From Jacaranda mimosifolia (taxonomy: Eukaryota > Streptophyta > Magnoliopsida > Lamiales > Bignoniaceae), in the NCBI GenBank assembly GCA_018894105.1, contig CM032126.1, positions 8,335,001-8,399,000 of the forward strand: 64,000 nucleotides of DNA, given 5' to 3'. Positions within the stretch are counted from its first letter, which is position 1; each line of letters begins with the position of its first letter. The translations under genes and the position numbers were made by a program. This document shows positions 34,501 to 47,221 of the stretch, one piece after another. Under the pieces are notes generated by a model. It was not told the DNA's origin, did no database searches, and was given only the letters and a program-made list of their open reading frames with translations.

Positions 34501-37500
34501 CCAAAATGTTAAGCATCTGCAACCCGAGAGTAGTTTTTACCATCTTGGAATTACCATGTGTGGACAACAATAAGTAGAATGCTTTGCATTCATGTGTTAA
34601 AAATTTTCACTGTTGATACATTTAGGTTGCTCTTTTGCCACTACTGATGATTTAGGGTAGCATGAAGCTGACAGTTGGCAGTGCCAAAAGTTAGAGGCTA
34701 TTCTAACTGTTCATGAACAGAGGGGAAAGAAAATCAGCATAAGCTGATGGATTCAGTGTTATATCAAGGTGTCACACATGTACTTTTTTATCAATATAAC
34801 CTAGGCTCTAGGGTTATACATACACTCCTAGTTTCATATTTGCTGACAACATTTATATGGTTTTTTTTTTCTTAAGTATTTAGTATAAAAATGTTGAGTA
34901 TATCGAAATATATAAAAAAAAAGGAAAGTGATGTGAATGCAGGAAGAAAACTATCATATTGATTTTAGAAACAGGTAACAATACGAGTAGACTCTTCTAT
35001 TATTGCCTATATCATGGTTTCTTCCGCAAGTGTTCACCGACTGAAAAAGATGCACTTAATAATCCTAAAAACCAAAAATTAAATTATAACCTAAATTTAA
35101 TCAACAATCAATACTGGAACATAAAAATAAAAAATGCCATTTTTTTCAATTCAGTTCATACTTAATTATTTATTTCTGAATTTAGTTTGGTTGTTCAACT
35201 AATATAGGTAACACCGTTTACAGCTGTTGTGACAGAGAGTATCTGCACAAGCAAGAATTGGCCATGGCAAAGGTAGGAATGCGACAGGCAGAATATTGTG
35301 GAATTTTGTAAAGTGAGACTCATATTGGTTATGTCATATAGGGGAGGTAAAATGAAAGTCATGCAGTTTAGAGAATCAGATTGAATTTCATAAAGCCGCC
35401 AACATTATATTGAAAGAGAGCAAAAGCTGTATTATTCATATATTGCAAAAACACCTGTCATATGATACAAAAAAATTTATAGACATTCTTATTTGTTATC
35501 TTTACATTACATTAACACACTTGTGATAGAAAAGTACAACATATACTCTCATGTGAGGCTCTTTTACAAACAAGGAGAAAAAAGTCCCGAAAAAAGTTCC
35601 TAACCATACAAAATACCCCTTATCAAATATTACTTAAGTCCAATTTAACATAAACCCCTTTGTATGGTTAGGAATAAAATGGTTCATTTTCTTTCCGAAT
35701 TATTTCTTTTTAGCATAGACTTTCTATTTACCATTTTATTGCCATTGAGCCATTCAATGGAGTGAAACCAACTTCATAGAGTAATGTCGCTTTCCAAATA
35801 ATAAAGTATTTTTTAATTACTGTAATTTACCGTAACGTATAATGCTCTTCCAACAAAATGAGAGACATTACAAATGCATTAGTAATATAAAAATCATACC
35901 TATGCCAAGAGTGTATATCCGTGGGAAAACATTTTTCCCATTTGTTAACTGACTTTTCAGGACATCACAAATATGTTTCTCATCTTCAACAGCCCCATCA
36001 GTAATGAGGAAAATGAATGGGATGGACTTGCTACTATCAGAAAACATCTCAACGGCCTGACAAGCGAAAAGGTAGTCCGTTAAAGTTCCCACAAAGTAAT
36101 TTCCATGAATGCCATCAACAAGAAAAGGAAAATACTTTTGCTAACTTTCAAGTACATGTAAAGAAAGAAAAAGAGGATGCTCACTTTAATGCTGTATTTT
36201 ATCTTTCGTTTCACTTAGTAGATTTGGAAACAAGTACTTTTTTAAGAAAATATAAAAATACCATTTGCATGTATTATGAACTAGAATAACAGATGAAACA
36301 CCAATTGGAATAGGGATGTGTACTAGAATTTGCCAAATTTATAGGAGAACAAAATGGACCTGATTTAGAGGAAGCAAAATATTTGTTCCACCACCAGCTA
36401 CAAAATTCAAACTAATCCACTGAGTGGCATTTTCGATAGCTGCTGCAGTTGCTGGCTCCAGAGATGACGAGCATAGGTAAGTTTCATTGTTGAATGCAAT
36501 TATATTAAACAAGTCTTCAGGATCAAGCTTTGCGAGTGCTGCAAAGAGGGCATTTTTGGTATCCTCAATTGGTTTACCCCTCATACTTCTACTTATATCA
36601 ACAACAAACACCACTTCCCTCCTAAAAACCTGTGCAAACGCATCTACGGATCAATTCAATAATTACAGTGTGACAATTCATCAATTAACATACTGATAAC
36701 TGATGAGCAAACAAAAAGTTTAAATGGAAATGACTTTCCTTTCTTTATCACATAAATACTTATTAGCTATCAAAAATATTTCAAAATTTATACTAATAAA
36801 TCAGGGATAAATACTCTCAATCTACCTTTCCACTCTGCTTATTTCCTGGATGAAGATAGCAACAGAACATATCTCTACCATCAATATCGTTGGACGATGG
36901 AGGACTCAAAAACACAGTACCAAAGGTATCACTTGAATATATCTGAAAATATGCAAATCAGAAAGATTAATTATCAAATTTCTCTAAGGCCAAATTCAGA
37001 TATCCATTTCTGATGCATAGGTACTTTTCTAGAATAATCAAAATTTAAATTTGCCATCATATTGTAATGGCAGCAATTTATCACTCATAAAAAGCACATG
37101 AAAATGAAATCTTACTGTGTATGTGAATTCAAAGTCGCTGCTTGACCAAGTAAGAACGTCAGAGTCATATAAGAAACCCAACTTTCCTGCTGATCGCAGT
37201 CGCTCCTAAAATTCCCAAAAAAGATTATCTGTCATTAAATCATCCTTAGTTGCTGTGCATAATCACCACAATCTTAATATAAGATGTCACCTTCAAAGGA
37301 TGACTGGTCGTTTTACAGAAAATCTCTGTTCCAGGACCAGAGTTTACATTTAACTGTATCTTTTCATGTTTAGCAAACTTCTTCCCAGCAGGTGTTACAT
37401 ATTCTGGGAAATTAAATGGAATATCCAAGATAAACTGGCCATCTTGATACATTATTTTTTGAGACCATTTAAGTTTAACCGAAAGATTTGTCCCTCCATC

Positions 37501-38258
37501 AATCTGAAAAGGATTCACAAATATCTCAATAAAGACGTAGTAAATTACAATATGATGCGCTATAGAACACCCATTAAGACGAGAGAAAACTTGCCTTTGG
37601 TACTGTAAGAGTGAAAATATGGGGTTTTACATAGGCTCCATGTTCAATCTTTCCCATATTTTCTGTACCATTTTCATTGTCCATGCCAATTAGTTGAGTA
37701 GAATATGATTTCCTGGGTACCTCAACCTCAACACCTAGAATTGAACCCTGTTAGCCAAATAATATACCTCTTGAGAACCAAAGCAAAACACAATAATGTT
37801 TAAAAAATAAAAAAATAAAATAAAATAAAAAGAAATTCTAAACTTTTGTTTGATGGTACCTGTTCGCCCATGGGGACCGCGATGCGGCAATCGCAGCTAC
37901 GGCTGCCCATGACGCAATGCACACGCCACGAACCGCTTACGGTAACAAACGCCGTGTCCAGATAACAATCCACCTCCAACGAAATTCCGTTCATTTGGAG
38001 CGGAATCAAGGCCGGGGGATCGCACCTCCCGTGCACGTGAGGCTGGTAGCTCGGCATATCTGGATTGTCCACGATCGCCGGGTCGCCTATCACCGCGTAA
38101 ATCATAGGAGAAGTCGGGAGATGCGTGTGGCCGGAGGATCTTTCCATCGCCGACGGCGGCTTCGGCGGCGCCACCGCTCTATCCTTGCCGAAATATATCC
38201 TCTTGGAGAGACGCAGCCCATCCTCCACCGCCGCCTCGAAATTCTCCGCCATAGACAA
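31541..38258 (-). CDS. VWA-domain protein related to inter-alpha-trypsin inhibitor heavy chain
   Basis: Thirteen exons: 38258-37860, 37747-37595, 37503-37291, 37205-37116, 36942-36826, 36629-36360, 36056-35900, 34299-34222, 33167-33067, 32779-32609, 32354-32280, 32170-32060 and 31891-31541. They join to exactly 762 codons (761 aa). A second Met two codons in (38252) may be the true start. Residues about 60-320 form the N-terminal region shared with ITIH-like plant proteins (for example YQPHVHGRCDPPALIPLQMN). The VWA domain begins near 329 with an intact MIDAS: DISRS (335-339), T406 in GGGTN and D434 in ITDG. This predicts metal-dependent ligand binding. The C-terminus is strikingly Cys-rich (CCGKLCNHCCCMCC). 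It is close to Arabidopsis At1g19110. Its role in plants is not established. Intron 2 has a GC donor. Confidence 0.93.
33393..33823. mobile_element. MITE inside intron 8 of the VWA gene
   Basis: It is homologous to the reverse complement of the split MITE 6070-6218/26575-26835. Shared features are TTTGGATATGTTTT at one end, ACTTTATATTAAATC in the middle and TTCATTATTTTCATTTTC near the other end. It sits between exons 9 and 8, away from splice sites. Confidence 0.65.
34300..35899 (-). other. Intron 7 of the VWA gene
   Basis: A 1.6-kb AT-rich intron with a GT donor at 35899 and an AG acceptor at 34300. No gene, and no clear mobile element, is seen in it. Confidence 0.7.
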
Positions 38259-38342
38259 ACGCTATCGTTGGTTGCTTTGTTCGTTTCGTGGTGCGGAGTT
38301 TATTTTTGAACTACGTAGCCGAGGATTTAGGTTAGTGTGTCA

Positions 38343-38350
38343 TTTAAATA
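38343..38350 (-). promoter_or_regulatory. TATA-like box of the VWA gene
   Basis: Minus-strand TATTTAAA lies about 85 bp upstream of the start codon at 38258. It is a reasonable spacing for a short leader. It rests on motif and position only. Confidence 0.4.
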
Positions 38351-38648
38351 CAAGATTTTGGAGAAAGAGACGGCCGTTGGGTAAGGCTCCGATTTTTTCG
38401 AGTACTAAAATAAGAAAAATAACAAAAGTCAGATAAATTAAATTTGAACTAATAAACTATGAAATATGAAAAATAGGATTCAACCGAACATAGATTAAAT
38501 TACTTGGGGTCTGAATACAATTACTAAAAATTGAGGAACTTAAAAAAATTGGATTAGGGGCATAATTATTGGAATCTTCAAATGTCTGGGTATGAATAGA
38601 TGAATTGGACAGTTCAGGGACTAAACTGAAAATCTGCAGCTAAAATTA

Positions 38649-39062
38649 AGGGCCTGTTTGGTATAATTTTCAAAGTCTATTTTCACATTTTCTATTACTT
38701 TAGAAATAAAACAAATCACTTTTTACATATTTTCATCCAACATTATTTTCATTTTCATTTTTAAAATATATTTTCCAATAACCTATATATCTTTTCTCAA
38801 TAATCTACATATCTTTTTTCTCTATTTTATTTTTATTTTCAAAACATATTTTCCTATAACATATATATCTTCTTTTAATAACCCATATATTTTCTCTCTC
38901 TATTCCATTATTTTTATCTTTCTCCACCGACAATCTATTAAAACCAACATAATCATTATTTTCCAACAATTTATTCAAATACAAGCTCATTTTCAACTTA
39001 TTTCTACTAACTAACTTTCCAAATTTTAAAAATGATGGAAATGAAAATAAAACCAAACGAGC
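38649..39062. mobile_element. MITE candidate with CTGTTTGGT ends
   Basis: The left end GGCCTGTTTGGTATAATTTTC resembles the reverse complement of the right end (CTCGTTTGGTTTTATTTTCAT). The interior is AT-rich with repeated CCTATATATCTTTTCTC-like phrases (38780-38900). No coding capacity. The target duplication is unclear. Confidence 0.45.
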
Positions 39063-40460
39063 GAAGTCGTTCAAAAGTTCACAAGGCCCGATAATGTGAA
39101 ATTTTCTGGGTCAATCTGCCATTTGTAAAAATAATTTTATATAAGAAAAAAATTGAATTTTATATTTGAGAATACGTAATTTTCCTGCTGGGAAAAGAAC
39201 TTATATGTTGTATGTATGACCTCCTCGTATAGTTTTTTATACATGATTCCAAAATATTTTAATTATAGTAAACATGTATGGATACTCCGAATACTTATAC
39301 TGGCATTATTTTACAATCGAGGCATGTCATCTTGAAATTGAAATTCCATGCATGTTGAGTTGAAATCAAAAATTGGCTTTTCATACAAGCACATTACTAT
39401 ATTTTTTGAGACTGGGAATGATTATTTTGAAATATTTATCTTTTATATATTTTCAATTGTAATTGATATTAATCAATATTGATTGATCGTACATATTATG
39501 ATTGCGTATATATAATTAAAATATGTTGTTGAAAAATTGATTATTAATTAATATTATTGAAAATGATGTTGGGAAGGGCCTCCAAGACTAGATTCAAAAA
39601 AAACGATTGAACAACATTGGATTGATGGTATTTGGTCTGACTAGCACCCCACTAAGATCATGGTCATATTTTATAGGCAGTTAGAGATTAATTGTCTATA
39701 AACTGGGTCGACATGCAACTGGTCATGCCATTACAGAATAGCTATCCAAACTGGCCACTCAAAAAATTGAAAGAACAAGGATTCCGTTTTGTTTTGACAC
39801 TAGGAATGATAAAATTGGAGGCTCCAAATAGCTAGTTGAAAAAATCATTTATATGATTTGAGAATTGAGATGTAAGATTTCAACATTTTAAAAGAAATTG
39901 ATTCATTATCAAAATTCATGTTCAATTATTTTGTCTCCTTTAGAGACTTAAAACTCGCTATAATAGGACATTGAAATTTGTAAACTTACTCACTCGTATG
40001 GAATGGTGTTAATATGGTCCAAGTGATATGAGATGACAAAATAATTATTTGAATTCCGCCTTACGGTTAGCATGAAAATGTATTCTTAAATAAACCAATC
40101 GCTACCATGCTATCCCACTACATTATTCAAACTTAAAGATCTTTTGTGTAATTATTTCTATTCTTTGTCTTCAATTGTGGAAGTGAGAGTTGTTGTCGGG
40201 CCAACAAATTTGTTAATAGTTTAAATAGTTTGACGATTAGTATAAAAATTGTTTTTGTAGTGCACATAAAAATTGTTTTTGTAATAAAGCCTATTTTAGC
40301 ATGACTGTGTGTATCTATTGATGTGTAATAAGTTTGAATTATATATAATTCATTGTTATAGGATTGCGTTTTATAAATTTTGAGGGGCTTAATTCATTCA
40401 TGAGTCTTTTGAGTCCAATATAATAATGTTTTCACCTGAGACAGACACTTCTGGAATGCC

Positions 40461-40482
40461 GGGGGGGGGGGGGGGGGGGGGG
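40461..40482 (+). repeat. Poly-G run of 22 nt
   Basis: Twenty-two consecutive Gs in an otherwise AT-rich region. It may be a real G-quadruplex-prone tract or a sequencing artefact. Confidence 0.9.
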
Positions 40483-41046
40483 CTGCATGTAGGAACGAAT
40501 GGTCCCTCTATGATCCAGTGTGACAGGAATTCCACGGATGTGTAGTACTTGGGACATGAAGAGGACATACTCAGGTTAAAGTAGAACTTTTGTCCTAAAG
40601 TACAACATATGAAAGCTTGAGCTAGATAATCTTGGCGTACGTGATTGGAAACTGCGAACCCAGCTCCAACGGTACTCCTGTGGGCGGGTAGAGTGGGTAA
40701 GGACGGACGTTAACGTAGGAATAATGCAAAACTCGGAGTTGGACAAATGACGGCTATTGCCTATTTGTCGAGTATGCGCCCAAGCTGGCACAGAACAACA
40801 CAACTGTCCATGCACCATCTTCGCTTTGAAATTTTCTAATTGATTTATCATATTAATTTAATTGAAATATATTTAAAACATTAATCTTATTTATTTATTC
40901 TTATTATTTAACCTTATTCGATTTAATTGAAAGAACAAACTAAGTAATTATTAATTATTGTAATTAGAGAGGTACGTAATCGGCTTGTCAACAATAACAA
41001 TTTTAAAATGAACGGAGTGCAATATAAATATACAAATTAAAATATA

Positions 41047-41049
<3 letters not shown>

Positions 41050-41078
<29 letters not shown>

Positions 41079-41080
41079 GT
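41050..41080 (+). repeat. (TG)n microsatellite
   Basis: About 13-14 TG dinucleotides, ending in TGCGTGCA. Confidence 0.9.
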
Positions 41081-41315
41081 GCACAGCATCAACATACCCA
41101 TAGTTTTGAAAAGAATGGATCATAATGTATATAAAAATTATAATGTATCGTAGTGTATGTACCTTATCTATAGAATTTTTGCATCTACCACCCTTCAGAT
41201 ATTTAGCTTTGACAAATAATATTTCAAAAACAAAATTTTGAACAATAACCATTTTGACCATTGGTCATATAAAAACATGCATGCACGCATATATGATGTG
41301 GATGAAGATTTTAGC

Positions 41316-44300
41316 TGTAACATCCCTAAAATTCGGTATTTTGAACAAATAAGGATTTAAAAATCAAGATATCGATCAATCGGATTTTAAGGCTCGAAAA
41401 AAAAAAATAAAAAGGACTTGATTGTAAAAGTTTTAAAGTTTCGGGGGTCAATGTGAGAGAAATAAAAGTTTGGAGACCTCAAAATAAACTAGTTTGGACT
41501 TGATTGTCCAGAAACAGGAATTTTGGGGGTCAAAGTATAAGAAATAGAAGTTGGAGGACTCAATTGAAGGCCAGGGACTAAAATGAAGGCGGTCAAAGAA
41601 TTTTGGGGTGAAATTGAAGTCGGTCAGAAAGGTAGGGGTTGAATTGAAAGGGCTGGAAAATATGTTTATATATATAGAGTTGAGGACGGATTTTTGTCAA
41701 ATTTTCAAAAATGGCCCAAATTTCTCCCCCATCAGCGAATCATCGAAAAATGGCCACCAAACTTAAAACCGAAACCATGGTTGCCTTCCTCTCAGCTCAA
41801 GGAACGCAACCATTCTAATTTTTGCACAAAACCACCCAAGAAAATGGTTGTAAAATATGGACGACGCCGAGCTCGCGACGTACAGCGACGAAAATGAATG
41901 GGAATTGGATGGGTTTTGGTCGCGAGGTGATGGGTATGCTGGTGGTAGGTTTAATTTTGGGTTTCGAGGCGCGGAGGTGGCGGAATTGACGTTGGTGGTT
42001 GACGGCGGAGGTTAAGGTTGGCCGCCTCTTTAAGCGGCCAATTGACCAGCCTACGGTGGTCGGAATCAGGAATTTGGTTAGGGCATTTTGCTCGCCGTGG
42101 TGAGACGCACAAGATGGTGGTTTTCGTTCCCATTTCCAATGGTGGCGCGTGACGGCCGCTTCTGGGCAGTTTGCTCGAAATTTAATTTCGAACTCGTCTG
42201 GACCAGCTCTGACGTGAGATTGGATCCCGATTCGACCCAATTTGGGTAAATTTCAATAATTGAAGTTTGATTCAATTGAATTGTTGAATGTAATTGAATT
42301 TTTGGATGAAGTTGACTGTGATCAGAATTAAGATTGTTAAGCTATGACTTAGTCTGAGGTTATAGATTAATTTCGTAATTAATATAGTATTGAGTTTAAT
42401 TGATTCGGATAAATTATCATATTGTTGTTGTGGCTTTAAATAAGATTTTAACAACCAGTTTATCGGCTTATCAAGTTAAGAACTATGATAAGTGATTATC
42501 TTGCATAGTTGAGTGTAACATGGAAATTGGGAATTATGATTGAGAAATCATAATCAATATTGGATTTAGATTATGCAATTCGAACGTTAAGTCAATTGGG
42601 AAACAAGGTCATGGACTGTTTAAACATTAAAGAATTATCAGGCCTATGTCAGAATATCCTTAAGTTTGATAATGGCATCGTTATATTAATGGTTTAGATT
42701 CAGAAGATTTGATTGTGAACTTATTCCTTTGCTAGGTGACGAAAGAGTAAGTCCCATAGATCAGTAGACGGCCGATTGTGGTTGCTTTCTGAGACTTTTA
42801 AGGTGAGGATCCGTCAATCTGGCACTCTTGTGCCTATCGATTTTATTAATAAACCCCTGTGAGGGTTGGTATTGATTTGATTATCGTATTCTGTGAATTA
42901 CTGTTATCCCTGTCAAGGATCTGCCAATTGGTTATCCTTGTATGAGCTTATCCCGTATCTAACGTTGAACCCGTTAGGTTCTGCTGATTTGATATTTGTC
43001 TTGATTAATGTTGCTTGATTAGCGAACCATGTGAGGTTCTCTTGAATTTGAAACTATTTGGTATCTTTCTATACTTTCCTGAAAATAATTGTTTTTCAGT
43101 CAAACTTTGTGAATTTCTCTAAACTTGTAAACTCTATTTGAAGTTGATTGCTCAAGTGTATTGTTGATCGCCTTGTTGACAAAATTGTTAAATTGTTCTG
43201 CCCTATTGGCAACTGAACGTTGAAAATCTTGACCCTTGTAAATATCTTGTTCGGTCAGTACTGTAAAATATGTGCCGGGCAGAGCAAAAGGCCACACTAG
43301 TTGATAGTGCATGTCCAGTGGGAGGCTCCTCTTGAGTCTGTTACAAAGCAAAGAGTCACACTAGTTTACAAGGCATGTCTAGTGGGAGGCTCCTCTTGAG
43401 TATGTTACAGAGCAAAGAGTCACACTAGTTGACAATGCATGTCTAGTGGGGACTCCTCTTGAGTCTATCCCCGTTAGCACCTCTGGATTTCAGTACTAGA
43501 CCTATTTGTGTCAAAAGTTCTCTTAAATTGTTCATGTACCTTGTTTATTGGAATAGGCTTTACTGGCCGTTGTTGGAAAATGTTTTGCCTTGTAAATAGC
43601 AAATCTAGTAAAGTTTTGATATGTTCATGTTATTGCTTGAAAGGTTAAAATCTTATATGTTGGCATTATATCTTTTCAACCCATGGGACGCCATGGGTGG
43701 TTTTCACCCGGAGGGACGCCACAGGGGGGTTTAGCCCAGGGGCTAGGTCCGGAAGACGGCCGGGCGGAACGGACCAACGGACACAAGTCTTACAGCTAGT
43801 ACCCACTTATGATCCTGACTTGCAGCTAGCTAGAGGTAGCAAACTATGAGTGGCAGGATCCGGCATGTGACCGACCATGCCATATCATCAAGTTATCAAC
43901 CGCCGAGCTGAGTGCTCGAGCAATAGAGCGATAAGGAGATCTTGTTTATATTGTACCGATGTTCGGTATTTGCAATTAAAATTTGATTCAGGAGTCATAT
44001 GGTCGAAATGTCCAACAGTCTGTCAAGTTCGATATCATTTGTGTCATGTACTCTGTTGATCATGTTAAAAAAATTCTTGCTTGTTACCGAATTCTGTTCC
44101 TATTGAAAGGTCTTGCTTATTACCGAATTTATTATTTGATTGTTGTGTCTCAATAGTTTTCCTTCGCATCTTACCATTTTCTTCTCTCTCACTAAGTCCT
44201 TTGGACTTACCCTCATTATTTTGGTTCTCTCAGACAAGAATTAAATGAAGAATGGGACTCCAGGAAAGACATGAATATTTTGTAATAGATCAAGTGTTGA

Positions 44301-44706
44301 ATGTGTATATGGAAATTTTCTGATTGCTAAGCTTGGACTCAGGACGCTTTGATATATCATGTTGATATGGTCGACTTAAGAAATGTAAATATTTTGTTAT
44401 GTAAGAACGTGAATCATGGCATTTGCTTAGTCAGTGACGAGTCTATTAAGTTTAAAATTCCACTACTTTTGATAAGTTGAATTTGAGATTTTGTGGCATG
44501 TATTTAGTATATGTGTTGTATGTTGCAAGATTGTGTAAGGTTTGAATTTATTGTCTTATGACAAGTTTGTTAAATTTAGAATCCGCTGCTATTTCTGATA
44601 AGCTTGAAACGTTTGGTTATGAACTATTGATTGATTTGTAGATTCAATTTAAGATTGAACTGAGTAGCGACTCAGCTTAGGTGCTGCCCTGAGTGGGGGC
44701 GTTACA
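41316..44706 (+). mobile_element. Solo LTR, 3391 bp (probably long-LTR Ty3/gypsy chromovirus type)
   Basis: It begins TGTAACATCCCT and ends GGGGGCGTTACA, giving 6-bp terminal inversions TGTAAC/GTTACA. It is flanked by perfect 5-bp duplications TTAGC (41311-41315 and 44707-44711). There is no PBS, gag, pol or second LTR, so this is an LTR left after recombination. The length, the CATCCC start and the GGGGGCGTTACA end resemble LTRs of Del/Tekay-type chromoviruses. A TATA-like TATATATAG lies at about 41670. Short open frames inside are not genes. Confidence 0.88.
43290..43475 (+). repeat. Three tandem copies of a 64-bp unit in the solo LTR
   Basis: CACACTAG recurs at 43293, 43357 and 43421. Each unit carries CATGTCTAGTGGGAGGCTCC and CTCTTGAGT. 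Confidence 0.9.
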
Positions 44707-44711
44707 TTAGC

Positions 44712-45694
44712 GATCAATATAATCTATCAATTGATATATAAATATATATATATATTGTAGAATAAATTGAGGTTCGAATCTTAAACCTTGCACATATAAG
44801 TATAAAAGTGATATCATTAAGTCAATTAACCACTCAACTATTAATTGGTATATTCGTAGGTATATGTCTGTAATATCCAATCATCAACAAAGATGTATCT
44901 TTTTATTACTGTAATGAAAATTGAATCACATATATGAGTCACATAATAACTAACTATTCTTATTTGATTGTATTATTATTTAATATGTACAAATACTATG
45001 TATAATTAAAAAACCCACAGAGAAGCAGTATCTAATAAATAAATTAATCATAACAATTCCATGTTCGAATTGTTTGTGCCCTCAGATTTGATTTAAATGA
45101 TCTTGTTAAGAATATAATTATGTGTATTCAAATATAATGGCACTAATAAAGGGATTTAATAAAGAATAATTCAAAGATTGGTAAAATTTGTTTGTTTAAT
45201 TTGATGCCCAACAACAAGTTCTGTTTTTAAGTGTTGGGTGCAATAACAAGATCGTTTCCCAAAACTTGACTGCGTCTTCTATCAAAATTGTTGATGTTTT
45301 GAATGCTTCAATACCATACTAATAGTAATTATTGGTGTAATAATGCTAGTTTATAAAATAATATAATTTATTACAATTTTTCAAAAGAAAAATTATATTT
45401 AACGCTTCATTTATGTAAATTAAGTAATATAGTTATATATTAAATTTTAGATTAGTTTTATATGTCATGTATTTTAATTTCATATATTTACCGAAGCTAC
45501 CTACATGGAACGAATTTGAATTAACTTTTATTTTAATTAGCAAAATTTTTTCACATAGTAATAATTAATCATGTTGAATTTCAGTTTAATTGTTATAATT
45601 ATGGATTAAAGTTTTATATGTTTACTGACGTAACTAATATTGAATGATTTGAATTAATTTTATTTGAGTAAATTTTGTTTGCAAAGTAGTAATT
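44712..45694. other. AT-rich intergenic sequence, no gene seen
   Basis: It has low complexity, with many A/T runs and no ORF or family motif. Confidence 0.5.
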
Positions 45695-46124
45695 TTTTTT
45701 GAGGTAAAACGGTAAGATTTTAAATATGCAAAAACATGTCCAAAGGTACATAATATCCCCATGATACACCTGGAAACAAAGATAGGAAAATTATAAGTAG
45801 CAAGATATTCAGAAGCAAACTGCAAACTAATATGTCTCCAATGTAGACTTGAACCTTACCAAATAAAATATGATTCCGCTGCTACAAAATACACCAACAA
45901 CATATCAATAACAAATCAAACTGTGGGACCTCTTTTCATTTTCCTAAAAATAGATCGTAGCCAACTTTCAAAGTCATCCTCTAATGTCCACAAAATCAAA
46001 TGAGAAAAATTCGCTACTGCCAAAAGTTGTTTAGAGAAATGGCAATTAAGAAAAAGATGAAATGATGATTCTTCAACTTCCCGCAAAGAACACAAAAGTC
46101 ATCAGTCCGAATATCATGTCTCAC
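45695..46124 (-). mobile_element. 5'-truncated LINE (L1-type) with 10-bp target duplication
   Basis: It is flanked by AGTAGTAATT at 45685-45694 and 46125-46134. The minus strand starts inside the reverse-transcriptase zinc-binding region (DDFCVLCG, then a frame with FHLFL-like and NCHF-like residues after a shift). It ends in a short run of A just before the left duplication. Truncated 5' end, A-tail and variable-length duplication are the marks of target-primed reverse transcription. The coding sequence is decayed. Confidence 0.8.
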
Positions 46125-46248
46125 TAGTAGTAATTGATCATATAAAGCTAAGAATAAATTTATTATTTAATTAGAATTACAATCAATATTATGAACCTGT
46201 TAGTATGTTATCTAAATTTTCATTTCTTGAATTTAATTTCAATATTGT

Positions 46249-47001
46249 TGATGAGGGTGAAATCCATTGGTAGCTGGATCATATAGTGATTTTGAAAAGG
46301 TTCGACCTCGCTGGTCGATATATAGATGTATTTGGGCTGAGTCCTGCAATCACGAGCAAACGTCAGGCTAGCCTAAGGTACTCTGACGCTCAAGTTAGTG
46401 TAGGGTCGACTAGATATAACAAGTAGCAAAGTGAGGGTTTTTTGTATATAGAATGACATATCTTTGAGAGGCTGGAGTGGGGGTATTTATAGCCTTCTCT
46501 CAGTAGGGATTTGTCTGAGATGCCCTTGACAAGTAGGAATGATCATTGTCCTTACATGGGGGGCATTAGGTCATCTCCCACTTTTGTACTATTCTAGGTG
46601 GCTACTTTTCTAGGTTTTAGGGATAGGATAAGACACTGTAGATGCGCCTCCTCCCTAGTGCGGCAACATGGGTGGTACTGGGGCGGCATGCGCCATTAAT
46701 GCAGAGGCATGCTTCATGTTAGGGTATTTAATGCGGCAGAGGTGGTTCTACACTGGGTCGACCTCCCTGGTCGGTAGCTAGGTCGACCTAACAATGGGTT
46801 AGCATGCGGCGTATGAAGTGGATGAGCGATGCGGTTGAGAGGTCGATCAACAGCCCTGTCTGTGAACGACGTCGATCTGTGTGGTCGATTTAGGTCACCT
46901 GACGTCGATAGCACCATTGGGCCCGGGGTATGAGGTGGGCTTAGCACTATATTCCTGGGCCCATGGTTTTTGGGTCGAGCACATTCGGCAATCCCATATC
47001 A
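46249..47001 (-). repeat. 3' LTR of element 2
   Basis: 753 bp, starting TGATGAGGGTGAAATC and ending CCCATATCA. It is roughly 90% alike by eye to 56227-56992. Minus-strand purines (AAGTGAGGGGGACTCA) next to 47001 are the polypurine tract. Confidence 0.95.
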
Positions 47002-47018
47002 TGAGTCCCCCTCACTTT
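47002..47018 (-). promoter_or_regulatory. Polypurine tract of element 2
   Basis: On the minus strand GAAAGTGAGGGGGACTCA directly precedes the LTR start TGATATGGG. Confidence 0.7.
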
Positions 47019-47213
47019 CGAATAATGAACGAGGGAATCGACGAGAAGGATTGGAGAGTAGTTTGTTGAGTGGTTACGCGGGTTCGTTGATGAGGATTTT
47101 TGAAAATCGACCCGAGTTTTGCGCATTTAATGAGTTGTTACATCATGTCGCGGTGGCACGGAACGACGGTTATAGCATTATTACAATCGCTTGGATTCCC
47201 ACATTCGTGCTGC

Positions 47214-47221
47214 TATAAATA
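47214..47221 (+). promoter_or_regulatory. TATA box of the antisense gene in element 2
   Basis: TATAAATA on the plus strand is followed by a pyrimidine-rich leader, as at 10327 in element 1. It lies about 170 bp upstream of the first coding-like sequence. Confidence 0.6.

Larger units (their letters stand above)
39100..41315. other. Intergenic, AT-rich, no supported gene
   Basis: Open frames here are short, have no family motif and no plausible splice context. Only simple repeats stand out (poly-G at 40461, TG repeat at 41050). Confidence 0.5.

Noticed and set aside
37917..38309. 130-residue open frame on the plus strand
   Set aside because: It is the complement of exon 1 of the VWA gene, whose codon use and family match are on the minus strand.
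40576..40851. 91-residue minus-strand open frame in the intergenic region
   Set aside because: It has no start context, no splice or promoter signs and no known motif; probably chance.
41694..42275. Several 60-140-residue open frames in the solo LTR
   Set aside because: They lie in an LTR, overlap one another on both strands and show no retroelement or host domain.
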